51,413 nucleotides of DNA from Acidobacteriota bacterium. Its GTDB lineage: Bacteria > Acidobacteriota > Terriglobia > Acidiferrales > UBA7541. Positions 26,291-34,564 of this stretch are shown in pieces. The notes below the pieces were generated by a model. The model was given only the letters and a program-made list of their open reading frames with translations. It made no database searches and was not told the DNA's origin. The stretch lies in assembly GCA_021788095.1 (NCBI GenBank), contig JAJYLB010000029.1, positions 1 through 51,413 on the forward strand, given 5' to 3'. Within the stretch, counting starts at the first letter, position 1, and every line of letters starts with the position of its first letter. The translations under genes and the position numbers were made by a program.

Positions 26291-26626
26291 ATGTCCGAAA
26301 CACTACAAAGCGTTACGGATGGGAATTTCGAAGCGGAAGTGCTGACGGCCAGCAAGGCCCAGCCGGTTATGGTCGACTTTTGGGCGGAATGGTGTCGTCC
26401 GTGCCACGCGCTGGCTCCCACCGTCGATCAGATCGCCAAGGAGTACGAGGGTAAACTCAAGGTCGTCAAGATGAACGTGGACGAAAATACCGGCTTCCCC
26501 TTCCGCTACAACATTCGCGGCATTCCCACGCTCCTGATCTTCAAGGATGGGCAGGTGGCCGACCAGATCGTTGGCGCCGTGAGCAAGGAGCAAATCCAGC
26601 GCGTTCTCGGCCGCGTGATAGTCTGA
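26291..26626 (+). CDS. trxA: Thioredoxin
   Basis: A 111-residue cytoplasmic thioredoxin with a full fold: VMVDFWAEW, active site CRPC (35-38) and cis-proline GIPTLLIF (Pro79). The usual CGPC is altered to CRPC; the residue between the cysteines tunes redox potential, so a distinct potential or partner is possible. GGGAG lies just before the ATG. It follows glgA closely on the same strand. Confidence 0.93.
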   Translation: MSETLQSVTDGNFEAEVLTASKAQPVMVDFWAEWCRPCHALAPTVDQIAKEYEGKLKVVKMNVDENTGFPFRYNIRGIPTLLIFKDGQVADQIVGAVSKEQIQRVLGRVIV

Positions 26627-27405
26627 GCCCGCGCCCGCCGGGCCTGCCATTCCCGCCGAGAGGGAAGCCCGAGCGCTCTCACAGTTTTATCCTTCGAGTC
26701 CGTGGCGTCTTCCGTGCCACACGACCGTAAAAGCTTACTTTTCTGGCAGGCTTTTCGGCGTAGTACCGCCTCGGCCGCAGTAGCACAGGCTTTAGCAGGA
26801 TGCTGCAAAAGACGGGTGAGTGGCCCCAGCGGCTGAAGCCGCTTTCTTGCGCAAGCACTTACGGCACGACTAAAGTCGTGCCCTTACGAAAAGAGGCCTT
26901 TTGCAGCAACCTGTCAGAGTCTGTGCGGCAACTTGCGGGTGCAGCCCTCAGCGGCTAAAGCCGCGTTGATGGGCAAGGGCTTTCGGCACGGCTGATCCCG
27001 AAGCTTCGGGACGTGCCCTTTCATAAAACCTGGGTTGCCACACAGACTTTTTAACCTGTGGTTTTTGTTCTCCAGGTGTAAGGAACACAGGCTGAAGAGT
27101 CTGTGTGGCAACTGGCGGATACAGCCCTCAGCGGCTAAAGCCGCGTTGATGGGCAGGACTTTCGGCACGGCTGATCCCGAAGCTTCGGGACGTGCCCTTT
27201 CATAAAACCTGGGTTGCCACACAGACTCTGAAGCCTGAGATGTGCTACTTGGGTGCGCCTGTAGGCGCTACGCAACGCTTCCGTGGCGCTTGCGGCAGGC
27301 TGGCGGGCGAAGGTAGGATAGCGCGTACTCGCGTTGGTTCCCCTCTTTCCGCACCCGTGCGAAGATGGAGGAGGGTGCGGGCCAGTATCCCGTACTCGGA
27401 GAGCG
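26627..27405. repeat. Repeat-filled gap: D interrupted by B, then a second D
   Basis: No gene in about 780 bases. A family D unit begins at about 26784 (CACAGGCTT), is broken by a complete family B element (26794-26915), and resumes with AGAGTCTGTGCGGCAAC and a normal D core to 27060. A second, unbroken D lies at 27086-27238. Both D cores carry the G palindrome TCCCGAAGCTTCGGGA in the same hairpin loop. The last 160 bases lead to purA and show no clear promoter or riboswitch. Confidence 0.85.
26794..26915. repeat. Family B repeat nested in family D
   Basis: Ends AGCAGGATGCTGCAAAA and CCTTTTGCAGCAACCTG are near-perfect inverted copies. The core (CAGCGGCTGAAGCCGC, then GCAAGCACTTACGGCACG and CGTGCCCTTACG) is clearly homologous to the core of family D, although the termini differ. 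Confidence 0.85.
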
Positions 27406-28707
27406 ATGAAAGCGGTTGTCGTGGTGGGCGCCCAATGGGGCGACGAGGGAAAAGGCAAGGTGGTGGACTATCTCGCCTCTTCCTTTGATTACATCGCCCG
27501 TTACCAGGGCGGGCACAACGCCGGCCATACCGTTCTCTGGAACGGGAAACGGTTCATCCTGCAGCTCGTTCCCTCGGGCATCTTGCGCCCGGGGAAGATA
27601 GCGGTCATCGGGTCCGGGGTGGTTTTCGATCCGCAGGCCTTTCTTTCCGAAGTGAACGCGCTGGCCGAGGCGGGCATCGACGTCGCCGGCCGGCTCTTCG
27701 TCAGCAACCGCGCGCACCTGATTCTCCCCTACCACCGCCAGCTCGATCAGCTCTCAGAAACCGCGCGTGCCGAGGGCAAAATCGGCACGACGAGCCGCGG
27801 CATCGGACCCGCCTACGAAGACAAGATGGCCCGCCGGGGATTGCGCGTGGGAGACCTGCTCGATCCCGAAAATTTCTGCCGTAAACTCGAATCGGTCATT
27901 CGGGAGAAATCGGCGGTTGCCGAAGCGGCCTATGGCCAACCCCTCGACGCGGGGCGGCTGGCGGAATCCTATCTGGACTTGAGCGAGCGAATTCGGGATT
28001 ACGTGGCGGATACGGCCGCGCTGTTATGGCGAGCCGCCGCCGGCGGCCGGTCGATCCTCTTCGAAGGCGCGCAAGGCACCATGCTCGACATCGATCACGG
28101 CACGTACCCCTACGTCACATCCTCCAACGCCACGGCAGGCGGAGCGGCCACGGGCCTCGGCTTCCCCCCGACCCGGATCAACGGCGTCATTGGGGTGACG
28201 AAGGCCTACACCACGCGCGTGGGCAATGGCCCGTTCCCCGCGGAAATGCCGGAACTCGAAGCGGGCGAGGTGCGCCATCGCGGAGTCGAGTTCGGTGCGG
28301 TTACCGGCCGCCCCCGCCGCTGTGGCTGGCTCGATCTGGTGATGTTGCGCTATGCCGTGCGGCTGAACGGGATCGATGCGCTCGTGGTCACCAAGCTCGA
28401 CGTCTTCGACACCCAGCGCGAAATCCAGGTTGCGGTCGGCTACCGCTACAAAGGCTCTCCCGTCGAGGAGATGCCCGCCGAAGCCGAAACGCTTGCCCGC
28501 GTCACGCCCGAATACCGCACGCTCCCCGGTTGGTGCACTTCCACCTCCGGAATCCATCGCGCGGAGGAGCTGCCGCCGGCGGCGCGCGATTACCTCCATT
28601 TCGTTTCCGACCATCTCGGCGTGGAAATTGGCATGATTTCGACCGGGCCCGAGCGCGAGGCGACGATCGTCCAGCCGGGCACGCGATTGGCTTCCTGGCT
28701 GGCCTGA
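27406..28707 (+). CDS. purA: Adenylosuccinate synthetase
   Basis: A 433-residue enzyme that joins IMP and aspartate with GTP in the first committed step to AMP. The P-loop-like GAQWGDEGKGK (8-18), GGHNAGHT, the IMP loop GTTSRGIGPAYEDK and the TTRVGNGPFPAE segment are all present; length is standard. ATG at 27406 is chosen because the family begins MKAVVVVGAQWG. The ribosome site is weak (GGAGAGCG). moeA starts four bases after the stop, so the molybdenum cofactor genes are probably cotranscribed. Confidence 0.97.
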   Translation: MKAVVVVGAQWGDEGKGKVVDYLASSFDYIARYQGGHNAGHTVLWNGKRFILQLVPSGILRPGKIAVIGSGVVFDPQAFLSEVNALAEAGIDVAGRLFVSNRAHLILPYHRQLDQLSETARAEGKIGTTSRGIGPAYEDKMARRGLRVGDLLDPENFCRKLESVIREKSAVAEAAYGQPLDAGRLAESYLDLSERIRDYVADTAALLWRAAAGGRSILFEGAQGTMLDIDHGTYPYVTSSNATAGGAATGLGFPPTRINGVIGVTKAYTTRVGNGPFPAEMPELEAGEVRHRGVEFGAVTGRPRRCGWLDLVMLRYAVRLNGIDALVVTKLDVFDTQREIQVAVGYRYKGSPVEEMPAEAETLARVTPEYRTLPGWCTSTSGIHRAEELPPAARDYLHFVSDHLGVEIGMISTGPEREATIVQPGTRLASWLA

Positions 28708-28710
28708 GCC

Positions 28711-29928
28711 ATGCTCTCGTGGCAGCAAGCGCGCGAAGCGGTGATCGAACTCGTTCGCGCGAGGGGTCGGAGGCCCGGCCGCGAGTGGGTTCGCCTGGGC
28801 CGCGCTCTCGGGCGCGTTCTCGCCGAGCCGGTTTCCGCCGATCGCGACCTGCCGCCGTTCCCCCGCTCGATCCGCGATGGCTTCGCCTTGCGCGCCGCCG
28901 ATACCAACCCCATCCCTTCCGAATTTCAGATCGTGGCCGAAATCAAGGCCGGCGGATCCTATGACGGCGCGATCGGCCACCGCCAAGCCGCGCGAATCAT
29001 GACGGGGGCGCCGGTGCCGGCCGGCGCCGACGCGGTGGTGATGGTCGAGCATACCCGCGAAATCTCTCCCTCGCGCGTGGCCGTCGATCGCGCCGCGCGC
29101 CCGGGCGACCATATCGTTCCCCAAGGCGCCGAGGCGCGCGCCGGCCAGAAGCTGCTCGAGCCCGGCCGCCGGATCGGTTTCAGTGAATTGGCGCTCCTCG
29201 CCCAGGTTGGCGCCGAGCGAGTGCGCGTCTTCCGCCAGCCGCGCGTCGCCCTGCTCACTACCGGCGATGAGATCGTTCCCGCAGGCGCGCCGGTCGGCCC
29301 TTTCCAGGTTCGCGATACGAACGGCGTCTCCCTCGCCGCGCAAGTCGCTCTCGCCGGGGCTCTCGTGATCGCGCTCAGCCCTGCCGCGGACGATTCCCAG
29401 GCGCTCAGCGACCGCATCCGGGAAGGCCTCCAGGCCGATCTTCTCGTGCTGAGCGGCGGAGTCTCGAAAGGGAAGTACGACCTCGTCGAAGGCGCTTTAC
29501 GGGGATTGGGCGCCGAACTCCATTTCGACGAGATCGCCATCCGCCCCGGCCGGCCGGCGGTATTCGGCTGGTGCGCGGGCAAGCCGGTGTTCGGCCTGCC
29601 GGGTAATCCCGTCTCGACGATGGTGACTTTCGAGCTGCTCGTCGTGCCTGCGATAGACTTGCTTGCCGGCGCCGAGCCTCGTTCGCTTCCCCTCATTGCC
29701 GCCCGGCTCGATGCGCCGCTCGAGGAAAAGGAAGGACTCACCCATTTCCTGCCCGCGCGAGTCGAGTGGACGCCCAAGGGCGCGGCGGCGCGGCCCATCC
29801 CCTGGCGTGGTTCGGGCGATGTGGCGGGAATGGCTCAGGCCAATGGATTCCTGTTGGTGCCGGCGGACCGGCCGCGCTGGACGCGTGGCGAGATGATTGA
29901 CGTGCTGCCGCGCCGGGATCTGCTTTAA
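28711..29928 (+). CDS. moeA: Molybdopterin molybdotransferase
   Basis: A 405-residue MoeA that inserts molybdate into adenylylated molybdopterin. The N-terminal LPPFPRSIRDGFAL corresponds to the usual SxMDG segment, MTGAPVPAGADAVVMVE is intact, and the MogA-like domain shows TTGDEIV and LSGGVSKGKYD with the PGNPVST loop. Relatives usually read Ala/Met where this one has Ile-Arg before DG. It follows purA with a four-base gap and precedes moaC by ten bases. Confidence 0.95.
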   Translation: MLSWQQAREAVIELVRARGRRPGREWVRLGRALGRVLAEPVSADRDLPPFPRSIRDGFALRAADTNPIPSEFQIVAEIKAGGSYDGAIGHRQAARIMTGAPVPAGADAVVMVEHTREISPSRVAVDRAARPGDHIVPQGAEARAGQKLLEPGRRIGFSELALLAQVGAERVRVFRQPRVALLTTGDEIVPAGAPVGPFQVRDTNGVSLAAQVALAGALVIALSPAADDSQALSDRIREGLQADLLVLSGGVSKGKYDLVEGALRGLGAELHFDEIAIRPGRPAVFGWCAGKPVFGLPGNPVSTMVTFELLVVPAIDLLAGAEPRSLPLIAARLDAPLEEKEGLTHFLPARVEWTPKGAAARPIPWRGSGDVAGMAQANGFLLVPADRPRWTRGEMIDVLPRRDLL

Positions 29929-29938
29929 AAGGAAGCTC

Positions 29939-30430
29939 GTGAGGGAACTGACCCACTACGATGAACGCGGCGCGGTGAAGATGGTGGATGTCTCCGCCAA
30001 GCCTGCCACCACTCGCGTGGCTGTCGCTCACGCCTTCGTTCGAATCGCGCCTGCCGCCCTGCGCGCCATTCGACGCCTGCGCACCCCCAAAGGCAGTCCG
30101 CTGGAAGTGGCCCGAATCGCCGGAATCCTCGCCGCCAAACGCACCGCCGAGCTGATACCCCTGTGCCATCCGCTGCCGGTGGCTCACGCCGACGTTCAAA
30201 CCCGGCTGCGCCCGCACGGTATCGAGATCACCTCGCGCATCACCACCACCGCGCCGACGGGAGTGGAGATGGAATCGCTCACCGCCGCCGCGGTTGCGGC
30301 GCTGACGGTTTACGACATGTCGAAGGCGCTCGACCGCGGCATCGAGATTACCGAACTCTACCTCGTCGAGAAGCGCGGCGGCCGAAGCGGCCACTACCGG
30401 CGTAGACGCGGAAAGAAGCATCGTGCGTAG
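29939..30430 (+). CDS. moaC: Cyclic pyranopterin monophosphate synthase
   Basis: A 163-residue MoaC that converts the MoaA product to cyclic pyranopterin monophosphate. Family signatures are present: [27 protein letters not shown] and [13 protein letters not shown]. The GTG at 29939 is chosen because AAAAGGAAG lies six bases upstream and the family starts close to LTHYDERG. The C-terminus ends in a basic [10 protein letters not shown] tail. No moaA, moaD or moaE is seen nearby. Confidence 0.94.
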   Translation: MRELTHYDERGAVKMVDVSAKPATTRVAVAHAFVRIAPAALRAIRRLRTPKGSPLEVARIAGILAAKRTAELIPLCHPLPVAHADVQTRLRPHGIEITSRITTTAPTGVEMESLTAAAVAALTVYDMSKALDRGIEITELYLVEKRGGRSGHYRRRRGKKHRA

Positions 30431-30654
30431 CGCCGGGCTTTGGCAGGATGCTGCAAAATGCTTTTTACCCTGTCATCCTGAGCGCAGCGAAGGATCCCGA
30501 CCCCCGTTTCCGCGGAATTGACGGGATGCTTCGCTCCGCTCAGCATGACATCTTGGGGCGCGGCTGAAGCCGAGCCCTTACCGGCGGAGCCGAGTTTTCA
30601 CGCGGGCTCTTTAGCCCGGCAGGGTCGCTTCGACAGGAGATAGGGGACGCTCGA
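30431..30654. repeat. Family C repeat beside a truncated family B end
   Basis: The left end of B (GCAGGATGCTGCAAAA, 30443-30458) is followed by a complete C unit (30471-30550). C has inverted ends TGTCATCCTGAGCGCAGCGA and CGCTCCGCTCAGCATGACA. The expected right end of B is missing, so it was lost after nesting. Two short GC-rich hairpins follow (GCGGCTGAAGCCG, GCCGGTAAGGGC). The insertion separates moaC from the mogA/moaB gene. Confidence 0.8.
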
Positions 30655-31176
30655 ATGCGCGTGGCCATTCTCACCATCAGCGATTCGGTAGCCGGCGGGT
30701 CGCGAGAAGACCGCTCGGGCGCCGCCGTCGCCGACCACTGCCGCGGACTCGGCTGGCAAGTACTGTCGCGTGACGTCCTTCCCGACGAGGAGGAGCAAAT
30801 CGCCGCGAGACTCGGGGAACTGGCCGACTCGGGCGCGGTGGATTTAATCGTAACCGTGGGAGGAACGGGCCTGGGGCCACGCGACGTAACGCCGGAAGCG
30901 ACCGCGCGCGCCGCCCCGCGCTTCGTGCCGGGTTTTGGCGAGCGCATGCGCGCCGCCGGCTCGGGCGCGAATCCGCGTTCGATACTCTCGCGCAGCCAGG
31001 CGGCATGCCGCCGCGCGACCTTGATCTTGAATCTTCCCGGCAGCCCGCGCGGCGCGGTGGAATCGCTCGAAGCGGTGGCGGAAGTGGTGCCGCACGCCAT
31101 CGAGATTCTGCGCGGGGCGGGGCACGACAACCCGCCGGAGAGTCGCCACAGCGGGCCTGCCCGCCGCGGCGACTGA
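30655..31176 (+). CDS. MogA/MoaB-family molybdenum cofactor biosynthesis protein
   Basis: A 173-residue protein of the MogA/MoaB family, which adenylylates molybdopterin ahead of MoeA. The molybdopterin-binding signatures IVTVGGTGLGPRDVTPEA and LNLPGSPRGAVE are complete. MogA and MoaB are too alike to separate without alignment. AGGAGA lies about 14 bases before the ATG. It is followed after seven bases by the atpZ-like gene. Confidence 0.92.
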   Translation: MRVAILTISDSVAGGSREDRSGAAVADHCRGLGWQVLSRDVLPDEEEQIAARLGELADSGAVDLIVTVGGTGLGPRDVTPEATARAAPRFVPGFGERMRAAGSGANPRSILSRSQAACRRATLILNLPGSPRGAVESLEAVAEVVPHAIEILRGAGHDNPPESRHSGPARRGD

Positions 31177-31183
31177 GATCGCC

Positions 31184-31420
31184 ATGGCTGTCGAGGATCC
31201 CAATCGAGGCCCGGTGAATTGGGCGCGCCAGTTGGTGCTGGCGCTGGATCTCCCGTTTCTATTGATCGGCGCCGTGATGGGCGGCGGGTTCGTTGGCTAC
31301 GCGCTCGATCTTTGGCTGCACACGAGCCCCTGGCTGATGCTGCTTTTCGGCGCCCTCGGCTTCGCGGGCGGCCTGCGCGCCGTGTTGCAGTCGCTCGCAA
31401 CCCGCGGCGGAAATCGGTAA
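31184..31420 (+). CDS. AtpZ/AtpI-like small membrane protein
   Basis: A 78-residue protein with two membrane helices (about 17-38 and 48-70) separated by GYALDLWLHTSPW, the layout of AtpZ (F0F1-ATPase subunit of the AtpI/AtpQ group) found at the head of ATP synthase operons. Such proteins help Fo assembly or magnesium uptake. It overlaps no neighbour but sits two bases before the next gene. Confidence 0.8.
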   Translation: MAVEDPNRGPVNWARQLVLALDLPFLLIGAVMGGGFVGYALDLWLHTSPWLMLLFGALGFAGGLRAVLQSLATRGGNR

Positions 31421-31422
31421 CT

Positions 31423-31845
31423 ATGATCGACCCGGAATTCTTCGGCGAGCGCGCGCAACGGCGCGTCGAATACTTGACTTTGGGACTCGGCGCCGCCGCG
31501 GCCATCGCCGCATTCTTCTGGCGCGGCTGGCCGGAAGCCCTTGGCATCGTGCTGGGCGCGGCGGTCGCTTGGCTGAATTTCCGCTGGCTGCGCCGCTTCG
31601 TCGCGTGGGTGGCGCGGATCGCGCTGCCGCAGGCGGGCCAGGAGAAGCCGCGGATGCCCCGGCGTGTATACTGGCAGATGATTGCCCGGTACGCGTTGCT
31701 GGCGCTGGTGCTGTATGTTATTCTGATCCGCTTTTATTGGCCGGCCCTGGCGTTCGTGTGCGGCTTATTTTCACTGGCCGCCGCGGTCCTCCTGGAAGTC
31801 ATCGGCGAGCTGATTCTAACCGCGCGCCGACGCACGCCCGCCTGA
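31423..31845 (+). CDS. ATP synthase subunit I-like protein
   Basis: A 140-residue membrane protein with four predicted helices (about 18-33, 38-55, 82-100, 103-125), in the position and size range of AtpI, the assembly factor for the c-ring. Sequence identity to AtpI cannot be judged by eye; the call rests on topology and on its place between an AtpZ-like gene and atpB. ATG at 31423 lies two bases after the upstream stop. Confidence 0.7.
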   Translation: MIDPEFFGERAQRRVEYLTLGLGAAAAIAAFFWRGWPEALGIVLGAAVAWLNFRWLRRFVAWVARIALPQAGQEKPRMPRRVYWQMIARYALLALVLYVILIRFYWPALAFVCGLFSLAAAVLLEVIGELILTARRRTPA

Positions 31846-31981
31846 GCAAGAGCCGGGCGAGTGCAGAGGGGAACGGATTCGTTGCACGCGGCAGCAGCCG
31901 GCAGAGACCTCGCAGGGTGGGGGCACGCCGCAGCGTGCCCCTACGGCTGAGGGCCCCTGAGTGTGGTAGGGCCGAAGACAG

Positions 31982-32019
31982 CGCCCGCGGATGCTTGGCC
32001 CAAAAGAGCGGGCGTTTTT
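31982..32019 (+). terminator. Terminator-like hairpin directly before atpB
   Basis: CGCCCGC (31982-31988) pairs with GCGGGCG (32008-32014) and is followed by five T residues, then AGGAACC and the atpB start. A second hairpin, GGGCACGC/GCGTGCCC, lies at 31921-31940. Loop size is large, so this may be an attenuator or an accidental fold. Confidence 0.35.
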
Positions 32020-32026
32020 AGGAACC

Positions 32027-32905
32027 ATGGGACCGGAAAAGGAACTCTGGGTAACGAAGCTGGTGAATCTCCTGCTGGGCAAGCCGGCGGCGGCTCTGCT
32101 CGTTGCCCTTGGTTTTCACCCGAGCCCCGCCGAGCCCATCCCGAACCATATCGCCATGGAACTATTCCTCTTTCTGCTCCTGGCGATCTTTTTCCTCTGG
32201 CTGCGGATGCGGCTTTCGGTCGAGCGGCCCGGCGCAGCGCAGCAATTCATGGAAATCCTGCTCACCAATCCGTTGCGGCTCGGCGTCCGCGATATGACCG
32301 ACGACTTCATCGGCCACGGCGGCCAGCAATACATCCCCATGCTTGGCGCGATCGGCATCTTCATTTTGGCGGCGAACCTGATCAGCTTGATACCCACGCT
32401 GGCGTCGCCGACCGCGTCGTATAGCGTTCCCTGCGGCTGCGCCATCCTGGTATTCATCTACTACCACTCATGCGGTTTCCGAAGGCATGGAGGCGCGAAG
32501 TACGGCAAGCACTTCCTCGGACCTCTGCCGATGATGATGCGCGCCCTGGGCGGGCTGGAAGGATTCGTGAAGTGGATGGCGCTGCCGATCATCACCGTGG
32601 TGGGCCTGTTCATGCCGCTGGTCGAGATGTTCAGCCACTTCGCGCGCATGATCTCGCTCACCGCCCGGCTTTGGGCCAACATGCTGGCGAGCGAGGTCAT
32701 CTACGGCCTGATTCTTAGCTTGACCGTCGCCCTCTCGCTCTTCCTGGAGAGGCTGAGTCCCGTGGGCTACCTCTCGGTCATCATCCCCTTCTTCGGTCCC
32801 GTCATCTTCGTGGCGTTGCATATTTTCGTCGCGTTCGTGCAGGCGTTTGTGTTTACGATTCTGCCCGTCATCTACGTTTCGGGAGCCGTGGCCGAACAGC
32901 ACTGA
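32027..32905 (+). CDS. atpB: ATP synthase Fo subunit a
   Basis: A 292-residue Fo subunit a, the stator channel for proton flow. Five or six membrane helices are visible. The essential arginine is in SLTARLWANM (Arg214), and the C-terminal helices FGPVIFVALHIFVAFVQAFVF carry the conserved Gln. A GFRRHGGAKYGKHFLGPLP loop lies mid-protein. ATG at 32027 is chosen for AGGAACC upstream; a start at 31991 adds 12 residues. It is followed by atpE. The remaining ATP synthase genes are not here. Confidence 0.95.
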   Translation: MGPEKELWVTKLVNLLLGKPAAALLVALGFHPSPAEPIPNHIAMELFLFLLLAIFFLWLRMRLSVERPGAAQQFMEILLTNPLRLGVRDMTDDFIGHGGQQYIPMLGAIGIFILAANLISLIPTLASPTASYSVPCGCAILVFIYYHSCGFRRHGGAKYGKHFLGPLPMMMRALGGLEGFVKWMALPIITVVGLFMPLVEMFSHFARMISLTARLWANMLASEVIYGLILSLTVALSLFLERLSPVGYLSVIIPFFGPVIFVALHIFVAFVQAFVFTILPVIYVSGAVAEQH

Positions 32906-33000
32906 TTCGAGTTCGCTCTTTTTTCACGCAAATCGCCGCCTGCGACACCCGGAGACCGGGGTCAAGCGTCCGGCGGTTACTTTAAGGACGGAGGAAGCGG

Positions 33001-33324
33001 ATGAAGAAGTTCGCGGGATTCTTTCTGGTGATGATGACGGCTCTCGTGCTGGCCCCGGCAGTCTTCGCCGCGCAGGCAAATGGCGCGGGCTCGGGCGGCG
33101 CCTCGACGGCGGCGTGGGCGGCGATCGCCGCGGGCTTTGGCATGGCGATCGCTTCGGGCCTGTGCGGGATCGGCCAGGGCCTCGCCAGCATGGGCGCATC
33201 GCAGGGCTTCGCACGCAACCCGGCGGCGAGCACGGTGATTCAGAACATGCTGATTCTGGCGCTCGTGCTGATCGAATCGCTGGCTCTGTATACCTTTGTG
33301 ATTATCTTCGTCTTTGTGAAGTAA
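33001..33324 (+). CDS. atpE: ATP synthase Fo subunit c
   Basis: A 107-residue c subunit, the proton-carrying rotor. The core has the first helix with AIAAGFGMAIASGL, a polar RNPAAS loop, and the second helix with the ion-binding acid in LIESLALY (Glu92). Nothing in the ligand region suggests sodium specificity strongly. The first ~24 residues form a signal-peptide-like extension ending AVFAAQA, as in several phyla with cleaved c subunits. GGAGGAA lies before the ATG. Confidence 0.95.
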   Translation: MKKFAGFFLVMMTALVLAPAVFAAQANGAGSGGASTAAWAAIAAGFGMAIASGLCGIGQGLASMGASQGFARNPAASTVIQNMLILALVLIESLALYTFVIIFVFVK

Positions 33325-33346
33325 AAGGAGGGGGTCGCGGGGCTCC

Positions 33347-33469
33347 AGCAGGATGCTGTAAAACGAGGGCGGGCGGCCCCCAGCGGCTGAAGCCGCTTTC
33401 TTGCGCAAGCACTTACGGCACGACTAAAGTCGTGCCCTTACGAAAAGAGGCCTTTTGCAGCGTCCTGCC
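33347..33469. repeat. Family B repeat after atpE
   Basis: Complete B unit with ends AGCAGGATGCTGTAAAA and CCTTTTGCAGCGTCCTGC. The core CAGCGGCTGAAGCCGC and GCACGACTAAAGTCGTGC match the copy at 26794-26915 almost exactly. Position after the last Fo gene could give it a role as a transcript end. Confidence 0.85.
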
Positions 33470-33591
33470 AGAGGCTCGGCAGCGCCGGGGCGTCCAGCGC
33501 TCCTGCTGGCTTCGCGCGGTGCGCCGCTCTGGGCTCCCCGGATGAACGGCGATACGTCCGCGCTGCCGGCTGGCGCCGTTCCTGGCTTCCC

Positions 33592-33792
33592 ATGACCGTA
33601 ACCATCAACGGGGAGTCTCGCGAAATTCCCGACGGTCTCACCGTCTCCGAACTCGTCTCCCACCTCGGCCTCGTTCCCGGCCGCGTCGCGATCGAGCGCA
33701 ACCGCGAAATCCTGCCGAGGGATTGCTGGCCCGCGACGCCGGTAGCTGCCGGCGACGCCTTCGAAATCGTCCATTTCGTCGGCGGCGGCTAG
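33592..33792 (+). CDS. thiS: Sulfur carrier protein ThiS
   Basis: A 66-residue ubiquitin-like carrier for thiazole synthesis. It begins MTVTINGESREIP, contains LTVSELVSHLGL, and ends HFVGGG, giving the required C-terminal Gly-Gly. No thiG, thiF or other thiamine gene is next to it, and I found no TPP riboswitch (no CTGAGA-type core) upstream. Confidence 0.88.
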   Translation: MTVTINGESREIPDGLTVSELVSHLGLVPGRVAIERNREILPRDCWPATPVAAGDAFEIVHFVGGG

Positions 33793-33906
33793 CGCAGGTG
33801 GCGCGGGCAGCTCGCCCGCGGTCTCTTAGTAGCACAGCCTCCCGAACCATCGGGACCTGGCTGCGCGCTTTTCGCTCAGGCCACACCGCACGCGGCACAG
33901 GCAGGA

Positions 33907-34511
33907 ATGCCTGTGCGCAAATTCAGACTAGCGGCGCTCGTGCTCGGACCGGCATTGTTGGTCTGGCTGATTTGGCGATCGCGGCGGTGGTGGCGGGAGC
34001 GGTGATTTTCGGAGCCGTCGGGTTTCGGCGGCGCTGGCTGGGAACGAAGCTCGGCGAATTCTTTGCGCGCTGCGGCGTGATTCCTCGCGAGGAAAAGCAG
34101 AAAGGGATCGAGGAGGTCAACGCGCATACGTTTGAGTTTGGCGAGCGGCATCCGCGCGAGCTTCGGCGAATCCTGGCGTGGAATTTCGCTTCGCACTTCC
34201 TTTCCGCGCTGGAAGTGATGGTGATTTTGTGGCTGCTGGGAATGGGGGCCGGGTTCGCCACGGGGATCGTCGTCGAGGGGCTGACCAAGCTTGTGGAAGT
34301 CGGCAGCGTTCTGGTGCCAGGCGATCTGGGGATCTACCAGGCCGGGACGGGGCTGATCTTCCACATCATCGGATTTACCGTATCGGCAGGCGTTTCGGTC
34401 GGCGTCATACGGCAGATTCGGTCGATTCTCTGGGCTGCCGTGGGATTGGTAGTGCTCCTGTTGCTGCCCGGCTTCGCGAAAGAGGGCGGCCTGTTCCCCA
34501 CGCGCGCATGA
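33907..34511 (+). pseudogene. Broken flippase-like (lysylphosphatidylglycerol synthase TM family) gene
   Basis: The long frame ending at 34511 reads, from about 33960 on, as the C-terminal part of a YbhN/AglD-type membrane protein: the FGERHPRELRRILAWNFASH segment, MVILWLLGMG, VEGLTKLVEVGSVLVPGDLGIYQAG and a final helix. The first half of the family is missing. A different frame starting ATG at 33907 gives MPVRKFRLAALVLGPALLVW, which looks like the family's own N-terminal helix. This fits an internal deletion plus frameshift. A palindrome (GCACAGGCAGGAATGCCTGTGC, shown here only by its arms GCACAGGCA/TGCCTGTGC at 33894-33915) lies at the 5' end. Confidence 0.6.
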
Positions 34512-34564
34512 TCGTCGCGGCCGGTGTCATCCTGAGCGCGCGCCTGGGGCGATGAGACGCGGCC

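Noticed and set aside
26921..27240. Tandem repeats that might be a CRISPR array
   Set aside because: The units are ~150 bases, palindromic, and only two; there are no short repeats with unique spacers and no cas genes.
33470..33591. TPP riboswitch upstream of thiS
   Set aside because: No CTGAGA-type core or matching P-stems are found in the leader.
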